A DNA stretch of 64,000 nt from positions 1-64,000 of the forward strand of contig JBALWA010000015.1 of NCBI GenBank assembly GCA_036960305.1, written 5' to 3'. The notes below the pieces were generated by a model that saw nothing but the letters and a program-made list of their open reading frames with translations, was not told the DNA's origin and did not search any database. Of this stretch, positions 24,848-32,964 are shown one piece after another (position 1 is the stretch's first letter; each line of letters opens with the position of its first letter). The DNA comes from JBALVT01 sp036960305 (GTDB lineage Bacteria > Pseudomonadota > Gammaproteobacteria > Pseudomonadales > Halieaceae). A program made the position numbers and the translations under genes.

Positions 24848-25419
24848 ACTGGTTATTGGCCCGTTATAGTGTTTCAGCTGACCCTCTTTTTAGTGAACGT
24901 CGGGTAGAGTTGGCTGCATTGATCCTGACTGCGCTGTTGAGCCTGCTGTTTCTTTATAGCCTTGCCCGTCTGGTGTTTCTGTCTGAACCTGACCCGATAG
25001 CGTTGTCTGCCGAGGCTCTGCAGGCTAGCGAACTCGCTGCGGTGACCAGAGTGGATGAGGGGCAGCGTGAGGAAGTCCGTTCACGTCCCGTTTTCTGGCA
25101 GACGCGCCGGCCACCGGATGCGCCCGCCAAAGTAGCGTCCGAGCAACCCAAGGCGGCCGTCGGTGCCATTGCCAAGGTGAAGTTGCTGGGTGTTATCGGT
25201 GCTGGCGAGTCGGCCGGCGTGATATCCCTGGTTGACGGTAAGCGGAAACGCACGTATCTGGGGCAGGAAATTCTGGGCTGGAAGCTCGACTCGGTAGACT
25301 TGGATCGGGCCGTGTTTAGTCATAGTGGTAAGCAGCACGAATTGAAACTCGGCCATGCCAGCGGTGCTGACAGTGGAAAAATTCAGTATAAAAATTCAAA
25401 TAATGGGGCACTCAGGTGA
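24844..25419 (+). CDS. gspC: GspC/XpsN-type inner-membrane protein
   Basis: The 191-aa protein has one membrane helix near residues 24-43 and a periplasmic homology-region domain: KVKLLGVIGAGESAGVISLV near residue 114, RTYLGQEILGWKLDSVDLDR and a C-terminal Lys-rich tail. No PDZ domain is present, so it is shorter than the usual GspC. In Xanthomonas the equivalent XpsN sits in the same place, between xpsM and xpsD, and links the platform to the secretin. ATG 24844 overlaps the upstream stop. Confidence 0.78.
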   Translation: MNWLLARYSVSADPLFSERRVELAALILTALLSLLFLYSLARLVFLSEPDPIALSAEALQASELAAVTRVDEGQREEVRSRPVFWQTRRPPDAPAKVASEQPKAAVGAIAKVKLLGVIGAGESAGVISLVDGKRKRTYLGQEILGWKLDSVDLDRAVFSHSGKQHELKLGHASGADSGKIQYKNSNNGALR

Positions 25420-27674
25420 CGACAAAAATATTCTCAGGGAAATCCAGGTTTCTCCTGTTTAAGTGGCCGGCCTTTGCACTGGCCGTGACGCCACTGTTGG
25501 TGAGTTGCGCCACGGTGGAGCCCGAGGAATCCGGTGGCCAGCCTGTTATTGCTAAACAGGAAAGCACGGTAGACGCGGCTAGCACGCCTGCGCCGGAGGG
25601 AAGCACCTTGTCCTCCTCGGCGACGGCGTTGGCCAAGTCCAGTGCCGCCGAGGGACGGGCCCAGCCCATTCTCTACAAGGGCAATGATGAGCTGGTGAAG
25701 ATGCCCCCCGTGGCCAAACCCATCAAGTTCGTAGGGGACGACGTCAGTATCAACTTTGAGCAAGCCCCCTTGAGCGAGGTCATGCACGCCATCATGGGTG
25801 ACATCCTCGGCTTGGACTACCTGGTAGATCATCCGGTAAAGGGGCAAGTGACAATGCGCTCGCGTACCCCGATACCCAGAGATCAATTGCTGGGTGTCCT
25901 GGAGTCTTTGCTACAGGCAAACAATGCCCTGATGGTGCGCGGTAATGACGGCCGCTATTTGATTACCGGCTCCAAACAGGGCAAAAAGATTTCCCCCAGT
26001 ATCTCAAATGTCGGAGAAATGGGCGCAGGTTACAGTATCAGCGTGATTCCCCTGAGCTATATCAGCGCCGCGAATATGGCGGAAATACTCAAGCCCGTCG
26101 CCGAGCCCGCGGCCTTCGTCCGGGTGGACAACAGCAGAAATTTGCTGATGCTGGCGGGCACCCGTGCCCAGCACCAGGGTTGGCAGGAAATGGTTGCCAC
26201 TTTTGACGTGGACATGCTCAAGGGGATGTCTGTGGGCTTGTTTCCGCTGGAAAACAGTTCGGCGGAGGAAATTAATATGGCGCTGTCCGAATTGCTTGGC
26301 GGCAAGGCCGGGGGCGATTTCGCTCACCTGGTCCGGGTGATTCCACTGGAAAGGCTCAACAGCATCCTCGTGGTCACCCCGAGGTCCCATTACCTGGATA
26401 AGATTGGTACCTGGGTTGAGCGCCTGGACAGGGTTCCGGATTCCAGTTTCGAGAAACGCCTCTACGTTTATCCCGTGCAAAACACGACTGCCAGCCGATT
26501 GGCGGACCTGTTGAGCCAAATTTATTCAGGGGGCTCAGGTTCCCAGTCTAGCGGTAGCTCGAGCCGATCAACGGGCAGCAGCTTCGACTCCGGCGCAGAT
26601 TCGGGGGTGGCACCGGGCATGTCCCAGGAGAGTCTGGGTTCTTCCTCTTCGGGGTCGGGCGGCGGCCTTGGCGGGTCCGGAGGGGGTTCAATGGGGTCCA
26701 GTGGGTCCAGTTTTGGTGGCAGCGACAAAGCCCCAATCATATCGGCTATTGGTGGCGGGGGTGAGTCGGCCCTGAGTGATGTCCGGGTTGTGGCCGATGA
26801 GGAAAATAATGCCCTGATGATTTACGCCACAGGGCGGGACTACAAGAAAATTGAGGTTGCCCTGGATCAACTCGATGTCGTGGCGACCCAGGTGATCATT
26901 GAGGCCAGTATTATTGAGGTCACACTGACGGACGAACTCAAGTATGGACTGGAGTGGACCTTTAACAACAGCCTTGGGAGCGACTACAGCGGTCTGGGGC
27001 AGTTGGCCAATGCCGCCCCCGGGCCCACGGCGGTTATTCCCGGGTTTTCCTACTCGATAACCAACTCTATAGGTGATATCAGTGCGGTACTCAACGCCCT
27101 GTCCAAAAAATCGCTGTTGAACGTGATTTCCTCGCCCTCGGTTATGGTGGTGGATAACCACACCGCCTATATACACGTGGGTGATCAGGTGCCAGTATTT
27201 ACCGCGCAAACTGTGAATGAGGGTGGCAACCTGGCGACCCAGTCCGTGGAGTATCGCGATACCGGGGTCAAACTGTCGGTAAAGCCCTCGGTAAATGCCG
27301 GTGGCCTGGTAACAATGGATGTAGAGCAGTCAGTGACCGATGTCGGTGAAATCGATGCTGCCACTGGCCAAAGAGCCTTTCTGGAGCGTAATATCATGAG
27401 CCGGGTTGCCGTGAGATCTGACGAATCGGTTGTATTGGGTGGCCTGATTCGGGAGAATGCATCTTCTGCCGATGCGGGCGTGCCCTTTCTGCACACTATC
27501 CCGGTGATCGGTTCCCTGTTCGGAACCACGGCTGAATCCGACAAACGCACGGAACTGCTGGTGATTATTACTCCCAGAGCCATCTACAACGAATCGGAGT
27601 TGCGGGAAGTGAGCGAAGAAATGCGGTCCCAGATTCGCCATATGGAATTGATTGACGTGCCACCGAGACGGTGA
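25416..27674 (+). CDS. gspD: Type II secretion secretin GspD (lipoprotein type)
   Basis: This 752-aa outer-membrane channel starts with a lipoprotein signal (TPLLVSC, lipobox Cys near residue 31), as in XpsD, so it may reach the outer membrane without a separate pilotin. N0 (KFVGDDVSINFEQAPLSEVM) and N1-N3 domains follow. A Ser/Gly-rich linker lies at about residues 368-438, then the secretin barrel with VPVFTAQ, the LSVKPSVN segment and PFLHTIPVIGSLFG. The GTG start at 25416 overlaps the upstream stop. It closes the operon; a sulfotransferase gene begins within 20 nt. Confidence 0.94.
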   Translation: MTTKIFSGKSRFLLFKWPAFALAVTPLLVSCATVEPEESGGQPVIAKQESTVDAASTPAPEGSTLSSSATALAKSSAAEGRAQPILYKGNDELVKMPPVAKPIKFVGDDVSINFEQAPLSEVMHAIMGDILGLDYLVDHPVKGQVTMRSRTPIPRDQLLGVLESLLQANNALMVRGNDGRYLITGSKQGKKISPSISNVGEMGAGYSISVIPLSYISAANMAEILKPVAEPAAFVRVDNSRNLLMLAGTRAQHQGWQEMVATFDVDMLKGMSVGLFPLENSSAEEINMALSELLGGKAGGDFAHLVRVIPLERLNSILVVTPRSHYLDKIGTWVERLDRVPDSSFEKRLYVYPVQNTTASRLADLLSQIYSGGSGSQSSGSSSRSTGSSFDSGADSGVAPGMSQESLGSSSSGSGGGLGGSGGGSMGSSGSSFGGSDKAPIISAIGGGGESALSDVRVVADEENNALMIYATGRDYKKIEVALDQLDVVATQVIIEASIIEVTLTDELKYGLEWTFNNSLGSDYSGLGQLANAAPGPTAVIPGFSYSITNSIGDISAVLNALSKKSLLNVISSPSVMVVDNHTAYIHVGDQVPVFTAQTVNEGGNLATQSVEYRDTGVKLSVKPSVNAGGLVTMDVEQSVTDVGEIDAATGQRAFLERNIMSRVAVRSDESVVLGGLIRENASSADAGVPFLHTIPVIGSLFGTTAESDKRTELLVIITPRAIYNESELREVSEEMRSQIRHMELIDVPPRR

Positions 27675-27690
27675 GCGGATACCCCAAACA

Positions 27691-28395
27691 GTGATTATCT
27701 CTACCCACATGCCCAAAACGGCAGGTTTGAGCTTCAGGGCAACGCTTGAGGAATGCTTTGGGGCTGGCTTTCGGCACGACTATTCGGATTACCCCCTGAA
27801 CAACCAGCCTCCGGTTCGTCACAGCGCGGCCATGGAGCACAACCTCTCCCTGGCGGGCAACCTGGCGGACTATGCGGGTATCGAGTGTATTCACGGCCAC
27901 TTTCTTCCTTTTAAGTACCTGGTGCTGGCCGATCACATGGATTGCCGGTTTGTTACCTGGATGCGTGAGCCCGTGGCCAGGCTGGTCTCCCACTATTATT
28001 ACTGGCACAGGGCCTATGATGCGGGCTCTGACAGTACCGCAGATCTGCATAGACGGGTTGTTGAAGAGGAGTGGAGCCTTGAAAAATTCTGCCTGGCGCC
28101 GGAACTTCGCGACATTTACGCGCAATTTCTGTGGGGTTTCCCGCCGCAGCGGCTGGATTTCATCGGCATCACCGAATTCTATGAGGAGGATTTACGGTAC
28201 TTTTCCAGCACGTTTTTGGGACATAATACCGAGGCACAGAAGGTCAATCAGCGCGATGACGGCATGGAAAGTGGTTTGGATGATGGGTTCTCAGCCCGGC
28301 TGAGGGCGAAAATTCAGGACTACCACTCGGTGGACATGGATCTGTATCGGCGGGCTCTCCAGGCCCGGGAATCGCGTCCCGCGGTTGCGGGTTGA
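27691..28395 (+). CDS. Sulfotransferase-family protein next to gspD
   Basis: A 234-aa protein of the sulfotransferase P-loop superfamily. The 5' phosphosulfate loop HMPKTAGLSFRATLE lies near residue 7 and the 3' phosphate-binding segment FVTWMREPVARLVSHYYYW near residue 90, as in Sulfotransfer_2 and heparan-sulfate 2-O-type enzymes. It would move sulfate from PAPS to a carbohydrate or protein in the cytoplasm. GTG 27691 is the likeliest start; a TTG at 27652 inside gspD extends the frame. Only 16 nt separate it from gspD, so it is probably co-transcribed with the T2SS. This is an unusual partnership. Confidence 0.78.
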   Translation: MIISTHMPKTAGLSFRATLEECFGAGFRHDYSDYPLNNQPPVRHSAAMEHNLSLAGNLADYAGIECIHGHFLPFKYLVLADHMDCRFVTWMREPVARLVSHYYYWHRAYDAGSDSTADLHRRVVEEEWSLEKFCLAPELRDIYAQFLWGFPPQRLDFIGITEFYEEDLRYFSSTFLGHNTEAQKVNQRDDGMESGLDDGFSARLRAKIQDYHSVDMDLYRRALQARESRPAVAG

Positions 28396-28497
28396 GGCGT
28401 GTTGAGTGCGAGATCCACGGCCCAGATACCGCATTTCTCGGTGCAAAAAGCGCATTTTTGGCTTATATTTATTCAGGTAAAAGGTAGAAAATACAAT

Positions 28498-28950
28498 ATG
28501 TTACGAAACTTAAGAGCAGTAAGTGTCAGGGTTTTAGCGGCCATGGGGGTGATGGCTGCACTTTTGAGTGGTGTGGCTTGCGCCGAGCCGACAGAACTGG
28601 ATGAGAAGCAGCGGGCAGCCCTGGAAAAACGGGTCAATGCGCGTTGGCAGGTGCTGGAGAAGAAGGACTTTGGCAAGGTTTGGGAGTTCGCAACACCTAA
28701 GTACAGAAGAGTCTTTCCTAAGAGCTTGTATGTTAATAATTTTTCCTACGCGGTGGATTGGGAGTTGACAGAGGTTGAGGTAGTTAATTATGATGCATCC
28801 GCAGCTGTAGCGAGTGTGGTGGTGAGGGTCATGTCCAAGCCTTCCAAACAAACGTCATCAGCATCGAAAGCATTGGGCGCAGTGCCTATCTCCTTTCGCG
28901 AACAGTGGATTTTCACTGATGCGAAATGGTGGCATAGTACCAATGAATAG
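28498..28950 (+). CDS. Small exported protein of unknown function
   Basis: The 150-aa product has a signal peptide (basic start, hydrophobic stretch VLAAMGVMAALLSG, cleavage after ACA near residue 29). The mature part mixes helix (EKQRAALEKRVNARWQVLEKKD) and beta-rich sequence ending near the C-terminus in FREQWIFTDAKWWH. The arrangement recalls NTF2-like/SnoaL cone folds, but I cannot assign it to a family. An earlier in-frame TTG at 28399 is less likely than ATG 28498. It lies between a sulfotransferase and an abundant exported protein, so it may work in the same envelope process. Confidence 0.65.
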   Translation: MLRNLRAVSVRVLAAMGVMAALLSGVACAEPTELDEKQRAALEKRVNARWQVLEKKDFGKVWEFATPKYRRVFPKSLYVNNFSYAVDWELTEVEVVNYDASAAVASVVVRVMSKPSKQTSSASKALGAVPISFREQWIFTDAKWWHSTNE

Positions 28951-28963
28951 GTGTGTCGAGACG

Positions 28964-28991
28964 TTGACAGCTGGCTGCGGTTAGCAATAAT
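28964..28991 (+). promoter_or_regulatory. Near-consensus sigma-70 promoter for the 553-aa exported protein
   Basis: TTGACA (28964-28969), then 16 nt, then AATAAT (28986-28991): a full -35 match and five of six bases at -10. Transcription would begin near 28998, about 54 nt before the ATG at 29052. It is one of the best promoter matches in the window and fits an abundant product. Confidence 0.75.
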
Positions 28992-29051
28992 AGCGCTAAC
29001 AATCAATATTAATGGTTGTACAAGAGTGAAAACACATTAGGAGCTCCTCTT

Positions 29052-30713
29052 ATGAAAGTTAATTTTAAGCCTTTAGGTCTTGCCGCTGCAGTTGCAGCAG
29101 CAACAGCCGGTTACACAGGCGTAACACAAGCTGCCCTGTCTGATAACGGACTTGGCGATCTGGCAATTGTGCCTTACTACACTGTCCAGGGTGACTTCAT
29201 CACTGGCCTGCACGTAATCAACACCAGCAACGCGACGCAGGTTGTTAAGCTGCGTTTCCGTCGCGCTAGCGATTCTATGGACGCACTGGATTTCAACCTG
29301 ATCATGTCACCACGTGACGAATGGACTGGTTTTATCTCTGACGCTTCCGGCAACATCATTGTTGAAAGCCAGGACAATACTTGTACTGTTCCTTTCGCAA
29401 CTATCTCTAACGGTCAGTTCCCAATGAACCCTTTGTACCGCGAAGGTGCTGAAGAAGGTTACATTGAAGTGATTGGTATGGGTCAGGCTGCACCCGCCTA
29501 TTCCATTCCTCCCCTTACCGTGAGCCCAGCGCAGACTACTGCTCTTCCTGGTAACCCAATAAACGCAGCAGCCAAGCACGGCACAGACGGTATACCGGCT
29601 AATTGTGCTGGCGCAGAAACGAACTTCTTCCGTGTAGCGACAGCTGCTCCTGTGGTTCCAGCTGCTCTCCCAGATGGGATTGGCGGTGTTATAGGTGGTG
29701 ATTCAGCCGGTAGCGAAAAGGGCGTATACGACTCCAACCTTACTATGCAACGTATTATTGCTAATACGCTGAGCATTAGTAATACATTCGTTGATACCCC
29801 TAACGTATTGAAGGTTTCTTACTTCATCCGTGATGCGGCTTCTGGCCTGGAATTTGGTAGCGACGCTGTTCACATTGCTGACTTCAGTGCTGATGCTATG
29901 ATGACTAACCAGGAGCAAATCGCTGTGGGCGCAGCTCCCGATTACTTCAGCTTCCTGTTCCCTGATCTGGACGGTGGTTCTCCAGTAGGTACCTTGACTG
30001 GGCCGGCTCGTGGTAAATACGACTCGATTATCCGTCAGACTACCGATCTGGGTGGACGTTCTGTTATCAACGACTGGTCTGTTGCCGCTGAGCGTAACGT
30101 ATCAACCGATTGGGTTGTCACCATGCCTGGTCAGTACTTGATGCTGGATCTTCAGAAGTACACCTCGCCGCTCATTACCGGTGTTCCTATCGCCTGCTTG
30201 TCACAAGCAGCGATTGACGCGCAACCCGTAGCGTCAATACCTGCTGATATTGCATGTGATCAGCGCGACATTCCTGTCGTACTGGCTTCAGGTGCACCCG
30301 GTGGTGTTTGGGATCGTGAAGAGCAAACTTTCACCTCGCCTGAAGGTGGTCTCGTAATCTCTCCTGATGTTGGTATCGGACCTGGAGCTACTACGCTTCC
30401 CTATGAAGTCAACGTGATTGAGTGGACTAACGGCGAAAACCTTCCAGTTCTGGACAGCGCGTACTTCAAAGAGTTTGATGTCGCTGCGCTGGGTGCTGAC
30501 TTTGGTTGGGCTGAGCTGAGCGTTTCTTCAGATCCTCTGAAGGCAACTGACTCTCTGGGCTATGGACATGCGGTATTCGACTTCACAACTGGGCTGTTCA
30601 CTCCTGTGACTACTCCAGTTCCTGTAGTTGGTTTCGTGGCTTGGGAGCGTAGCTTCCCTGAAGATCCTAGCGCTAACTATGGTCGTATCGTGGACCACAG
30701 CTACGGCAGCTAA
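29052..30713 (+). CDS. Abundant exported protein of unknown function (candidate surface-layer or T2SS substrate)
   Basis: This 553-aa protein has a clear signal peptide (MKVNFKPLGLAAAVAAATAG, cleavage after TQA near residue 27). The mature start LGDLAIVPYYTVQGDFITGL and the segment FNLIMSPRDEWTGFIS (about residue 80) resemble, from memory, an uncharacterised family of gammaproteobacterial exported proteins. It has four cysteines after the signal peptide (two possible disulfides) and no membrane anchor. Codon use favours GGT, CGT, GCT and AAC like groEL and unlike its neighbours. A near-consensus promoter precedes it and a strong terminator follows. ATG 29052 is chosen over an upstream GTG at 29016 because the signal peptide begins here. 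Confidence 0.72.
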   Translation: MKVNFKPLGLAAAVAAATAGYTGVTQAALSDNGLGDLAIVPYYTVQGDFITGLHVINTSNATQVVKLRFRRASDSMDALDFNLIMSPRDEWTGFISDASGNIIVESQDNTCTVPFATISNGQFPMNPLYREGAEEGYIEVIGMGQAAPAYSIPPLTVSPAQTTALPGNPINAAAKHGTDGIPANCAGAETNFFRVATAAPVVPAALPDGIGGVIGGDSAGSEKGVYDSNLTMQRIIANTLSISNTFVDTPNVLKVSYFIRDAASGLEFGSDAVHIADFSADAMMTNQEQIAVGAAPDYFSFLFPDLDGGSPVGTLTGPARGKYDSIIRQTTDLGGRSVINDWSVAAERNVSTDWVVTMPGQYLMLDLQKYTSPLITGVPIACLSQAAIDAQPVASIPADIACDQRDIPVVLASGAPGGVWDREEQTFTSPEGGLVISPDVGIGPGATTLPYEVNVIEWTNGENLPVLDSAYFKEFDVAALGADFGWAELSVSSDPLKATDSLGYGHAVFDFTTGLFTPVTTPVPVVGFVAWERSFPEDPSANYGRIVDHSYGS

Positions 30714-30737
30714 GTTCGAAAAGTTAGAATGACGACT

Positions 30738-30768
30738 AAACCGACGCCTTTTGGCGTCGGTTTTTTTT
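30738..30768 (+). terminator. Strong intrinsic terminator after the exported-protein gene
   Basis: CCGACGCC (30741-30748) and GGCGTCGG (30753-30760) form a perfect 8-bp stem with a TTTT loop, extended by A-T pairs and followed by eight T. It ends the monocistronic transcript 25 nt after the stop. Confidence 0.92.
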
Positions 30769-30796
30769 CGTCTCAAGTAACTGAGTTTATGAGGTA

Positions 30797-31720
30797 ATGC
30801 GTTTCATGCGAGTAAAAAATGTTGTGCTGGTTGCTCTGGTGAGTTGGTGTATGGCGGCTCATTCTGTCGCTGAAGATGTCTATGTGCTGGAGGATGGTGG
30901 TATTGGCATCACACAGCAGGAATTGGAGTTTATTGTGAAGAACTGGACACCGCAGATGCAGCAGGCTGCGGTAAATGATGTGGGCGATCGCTTTGAATTA
31001 CTGAACCGGGCTCTGGCCAGCAAAAAAATAGCCGCTGAAGCCGCCAAGGAGACAGCAGAAGAAAACCCTGATCGCTACTGGTACCAGCAACTGGTGGTGC
31101 GCAATCAAATGCGCGAGTTTGCGGTAAATAATTACATGGCAGATCTGGAAGTGCCAGATTTGAACGAGTTGGCGCAGGAGCGCTATCTCACAGACAAGGA
31201 AAAGTTCGCGGCGGTGCCAGAAACCCGGTATACGGCGCATATTCTTATTATGTGTAACGCCAAGGTGGGTTGTAATCGCCCAAAAGCGGAGGCTCTTGCG
31301 GATAAAGCGATGGCCGAGTTGGAAACAGGTGCGGATTTTGCCACGCTGGCAAAGCAGTATTCGGAGGATCCGGGGTCCAAGGACAAAGGCGGTACCTTTG
31401 ATATGTGGCTGAAAAAGGGTGACCCCCGGGTTGACCCACACTATGTGAAGGGCGCATTTGAAATTGCAAACACCGGCGAACTGGCAAGGGTGAACTCACA
31501 ATTCGGTATTCATATCATCCGGCTGGATGAAGTGAAGCCCAAGCACTACCGCTCTTACGAGGATTCCAAAGGTGACATTATGGAAGCCCTGGCCAAGGAG
31601 TATCAGAAATTGGCCGCCAAGGCCTATGATGCACAATTTCGCATGGGCGATGATGCCGTCATTAACGGCGCGGCTATGGAAGAAATTTTTGACAAGTACA
31701 AAACGGCTGCGCCGCAGTAA
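30797..31720 (+). CDS. PpiC-type peptidyl-prolyl isomerase (periplasmic foldase)
   Basis: A 307-aa exported protein: signal peptide with cleavage after SVA near residue 25, an N-terminal helical chaperone part, and one parvulin domain (about residues 145-250) with RYTAHILIMC, FATLAKQYSEDPGSKDKGG and FGIHIIRLDEVKP. It is SurA/PrsA-like and assists folding of exported proteins. An odd insert, MCNAKVGC, places two cysteines six residues apart inside the domain. GAGG lies 2 nt before ATG 30797, so ATG 30806 may be the real start. It follows the abundant exported protein directly and may fold it. Confidence 0.87.
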   Translation: MRFMRVKNVVLVALVSWCMAAHSVAEDVYVLEDGGIGITQQELEFIVKNWTPQMQQAAVNDVGDRFELLNRALASKKIAAEAAKETAEENPDRYWYQQLVVRNQMREFAVNNYMADLEVPDLNELAQERYLTDKEKFAAVPETRYTAHILIMCNAKVGCNRPKAEALADKAMAELETGADFATLAKQYSEDPGSKDKGGTFDMWLKKGDPRVDPHYVKGAFEIANTGELARVNSQFGIHIIRLDEVKPKHYRSYEDSKGDIMEALAKEYQKLAAKAYDAQFRMGDDAVINGAAMEEIFDKYKTAAPQ

Positions 31721-31745
31721 GCTACCGACAACTCTTACGGGCGCG

Positions 31746-31754
31746 TGTTAAACT
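31746..31754 (+). promoter_or_regulatory. Candidate extended -10 promoter (TGT-TAAACT)
   Basis: An extended -10 element sits 38 nt before the sulfotransferase ATG at 31792, between the arms of a G+C-rich inverted repeat (GGCGCG 31740-31745 and CGCGCC 31756-31761). No convincing -35 is seen. Confidence 0.35.
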
Positions 31755-31791
31755 GCGCGCCTGATCATCGGGACAGGCTCACACTCCGTTT

Positions 31792-32964
31792 ATGAAACCC
31801 CTTACATCCAGGAAACTGCTGTTTGTTGTTGGCATGCACCGCTCGGGCACGTCTGCCCTGTGCGCAGCACTTCAGGCTAGCGGCGCCTCGTTTGGGTCCG
31901 ATTTACTGGACCCAATGAGTGATGTGAATGATGAGGGCTTCTGGGAGGACAGTGAGTTGGTTGCCATCAATGAGGCGTTGCTGGAAGCACTGGCGGTGAA
32001 CTGGTATAGCGTGTCGTCCGACCTCACGGCAACCGACTGGGCGGCTGAAGTCTTTTCCGACCTCCGAGTACGCGCCAAAGCCCTGTTGGAGAGAGGGTTC
32101 GGCGACGGCGCGCTGCAAGCCATAAAAGACCCCCGTCTTTGTGTGACCCTGCCATTCTGGCGCGCAATCTGCGACGAGATAGGCGTGGAAACAAAGGTGC
32201 TTGTCATTAGTCGCGCACCATTGGAGATCGCGCGCTCACTGGAAAAGCGTGACGGCTTTCCCCTCGGTTACGGCCTTTATCTCTACCTGCACTATAGGAA
32301 GTGTATAGCGGCCAACTGCCCACAGGATACGCAGTATGTGACCTATGACCAGTTGCTGGCGGGTCCTGCGATGCTAATGCAACAGCTCGCTGATAGCCTG
32401 CCGCTGCTTGTCGATGAGGACGCCCTTGGGGCGGCTGTTCGCGGCGATTTAAAGCACCATTCCACTGAAGGCGACGGTTCTTTGTTAGAGCGGGCTGACG
32501 ACGGCACAATAGATTTTACGGCCCTGGAGGCCGCGCTGGAGAAGGACTACCCGCAACAGCGCCTGATGGCTGAGCTTGTCGCGGCCATGGTGGCCAGGGG
32601 GCAGGAACTGTCCGAAAAAGGCATTGAGTTTGAGGTCGCCCTGGGCGAAAAAGCCCGCCAACATATTGAGGCACTGGCGACGCTGGATGAACGCGATCAG
32701 CAGATTGCAGGCCTGGATACCCGATTGGCTGAGGCGGGGCGACATTTGTCGGAGGCCCTGGCGACCATAAGCGAGCGCGATGAGCAGCTGGTGGGTCTGG
32801 ATCAGCGATTGGCAACACTGGGCGATGAGCATTCCCATGCCCTGTCGGTTCTGCGAGAGCGGGATGAACAGCTGGATGCCCTGCAAACCACCCGGGATAA
32901 AATATTCAAGATGCCGTTAATAGGCATGCTTTTCAAGGCGCTTTGGTATCATGCGAGAGGTTGA
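31792..32964 (+). CDS. Sulfotransferase with a C-terminal 28-residue-repeat coiled coil
   Basis: A 390-aa protein. The N-terminal 260 residues form a sulfotransferase: PAPS loop GMHRSGTSALCAAL near residue 14 and VLVISRAPLEIARSLEKRDG near 137 for the 3' phosphate site. Residues about 290-375 are a coiled coil made of tandem 28-residue units beginning ERDQQ or ERDEQ, spaced exactly 84 bp in the DNA (32689, 32773, 32857). The C-terminus (KMPLIGMLFKALWYHARG) is hydrophobic and may touch a membrane or partner. The coiled coil could tether the enzyme to the next gene's glycosyltransferase, which overlaps it by 14 nt. Confidence 0.82.
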   Translation: MKPLTSRKLLFVVGMHRSGTSALCAALQASGASFGSDLLDPMSDVNDEGFWEDSELVAINEALLEALAVNWYSVSSDLTATDWAAEVFSDLRVRAKALLERGFGDGALQAIKDPRLCVTLPFWRAICDEIGVETKVLVISRAPLEIARSLEKRDGFPLGYGLYLYLHYRKCIAANCPQDTQYVTYDQLLAGPAMLMQQLADSLPLLVDEDALGAAVRGDLKHHSTEGDGSLLERADDGTIDFTALEAALEKDYPQQRLMAELVAAMVARGQELSEKGIEFEVALGEKARQHIEALATLDERDQQIAGLDTRLAEAGRHLSEALATISERDEQLVGLDQRLATLGDEHSHALSVLRERDEQLDALQTTRDKIFKMPLIGMLFKALWYHARG

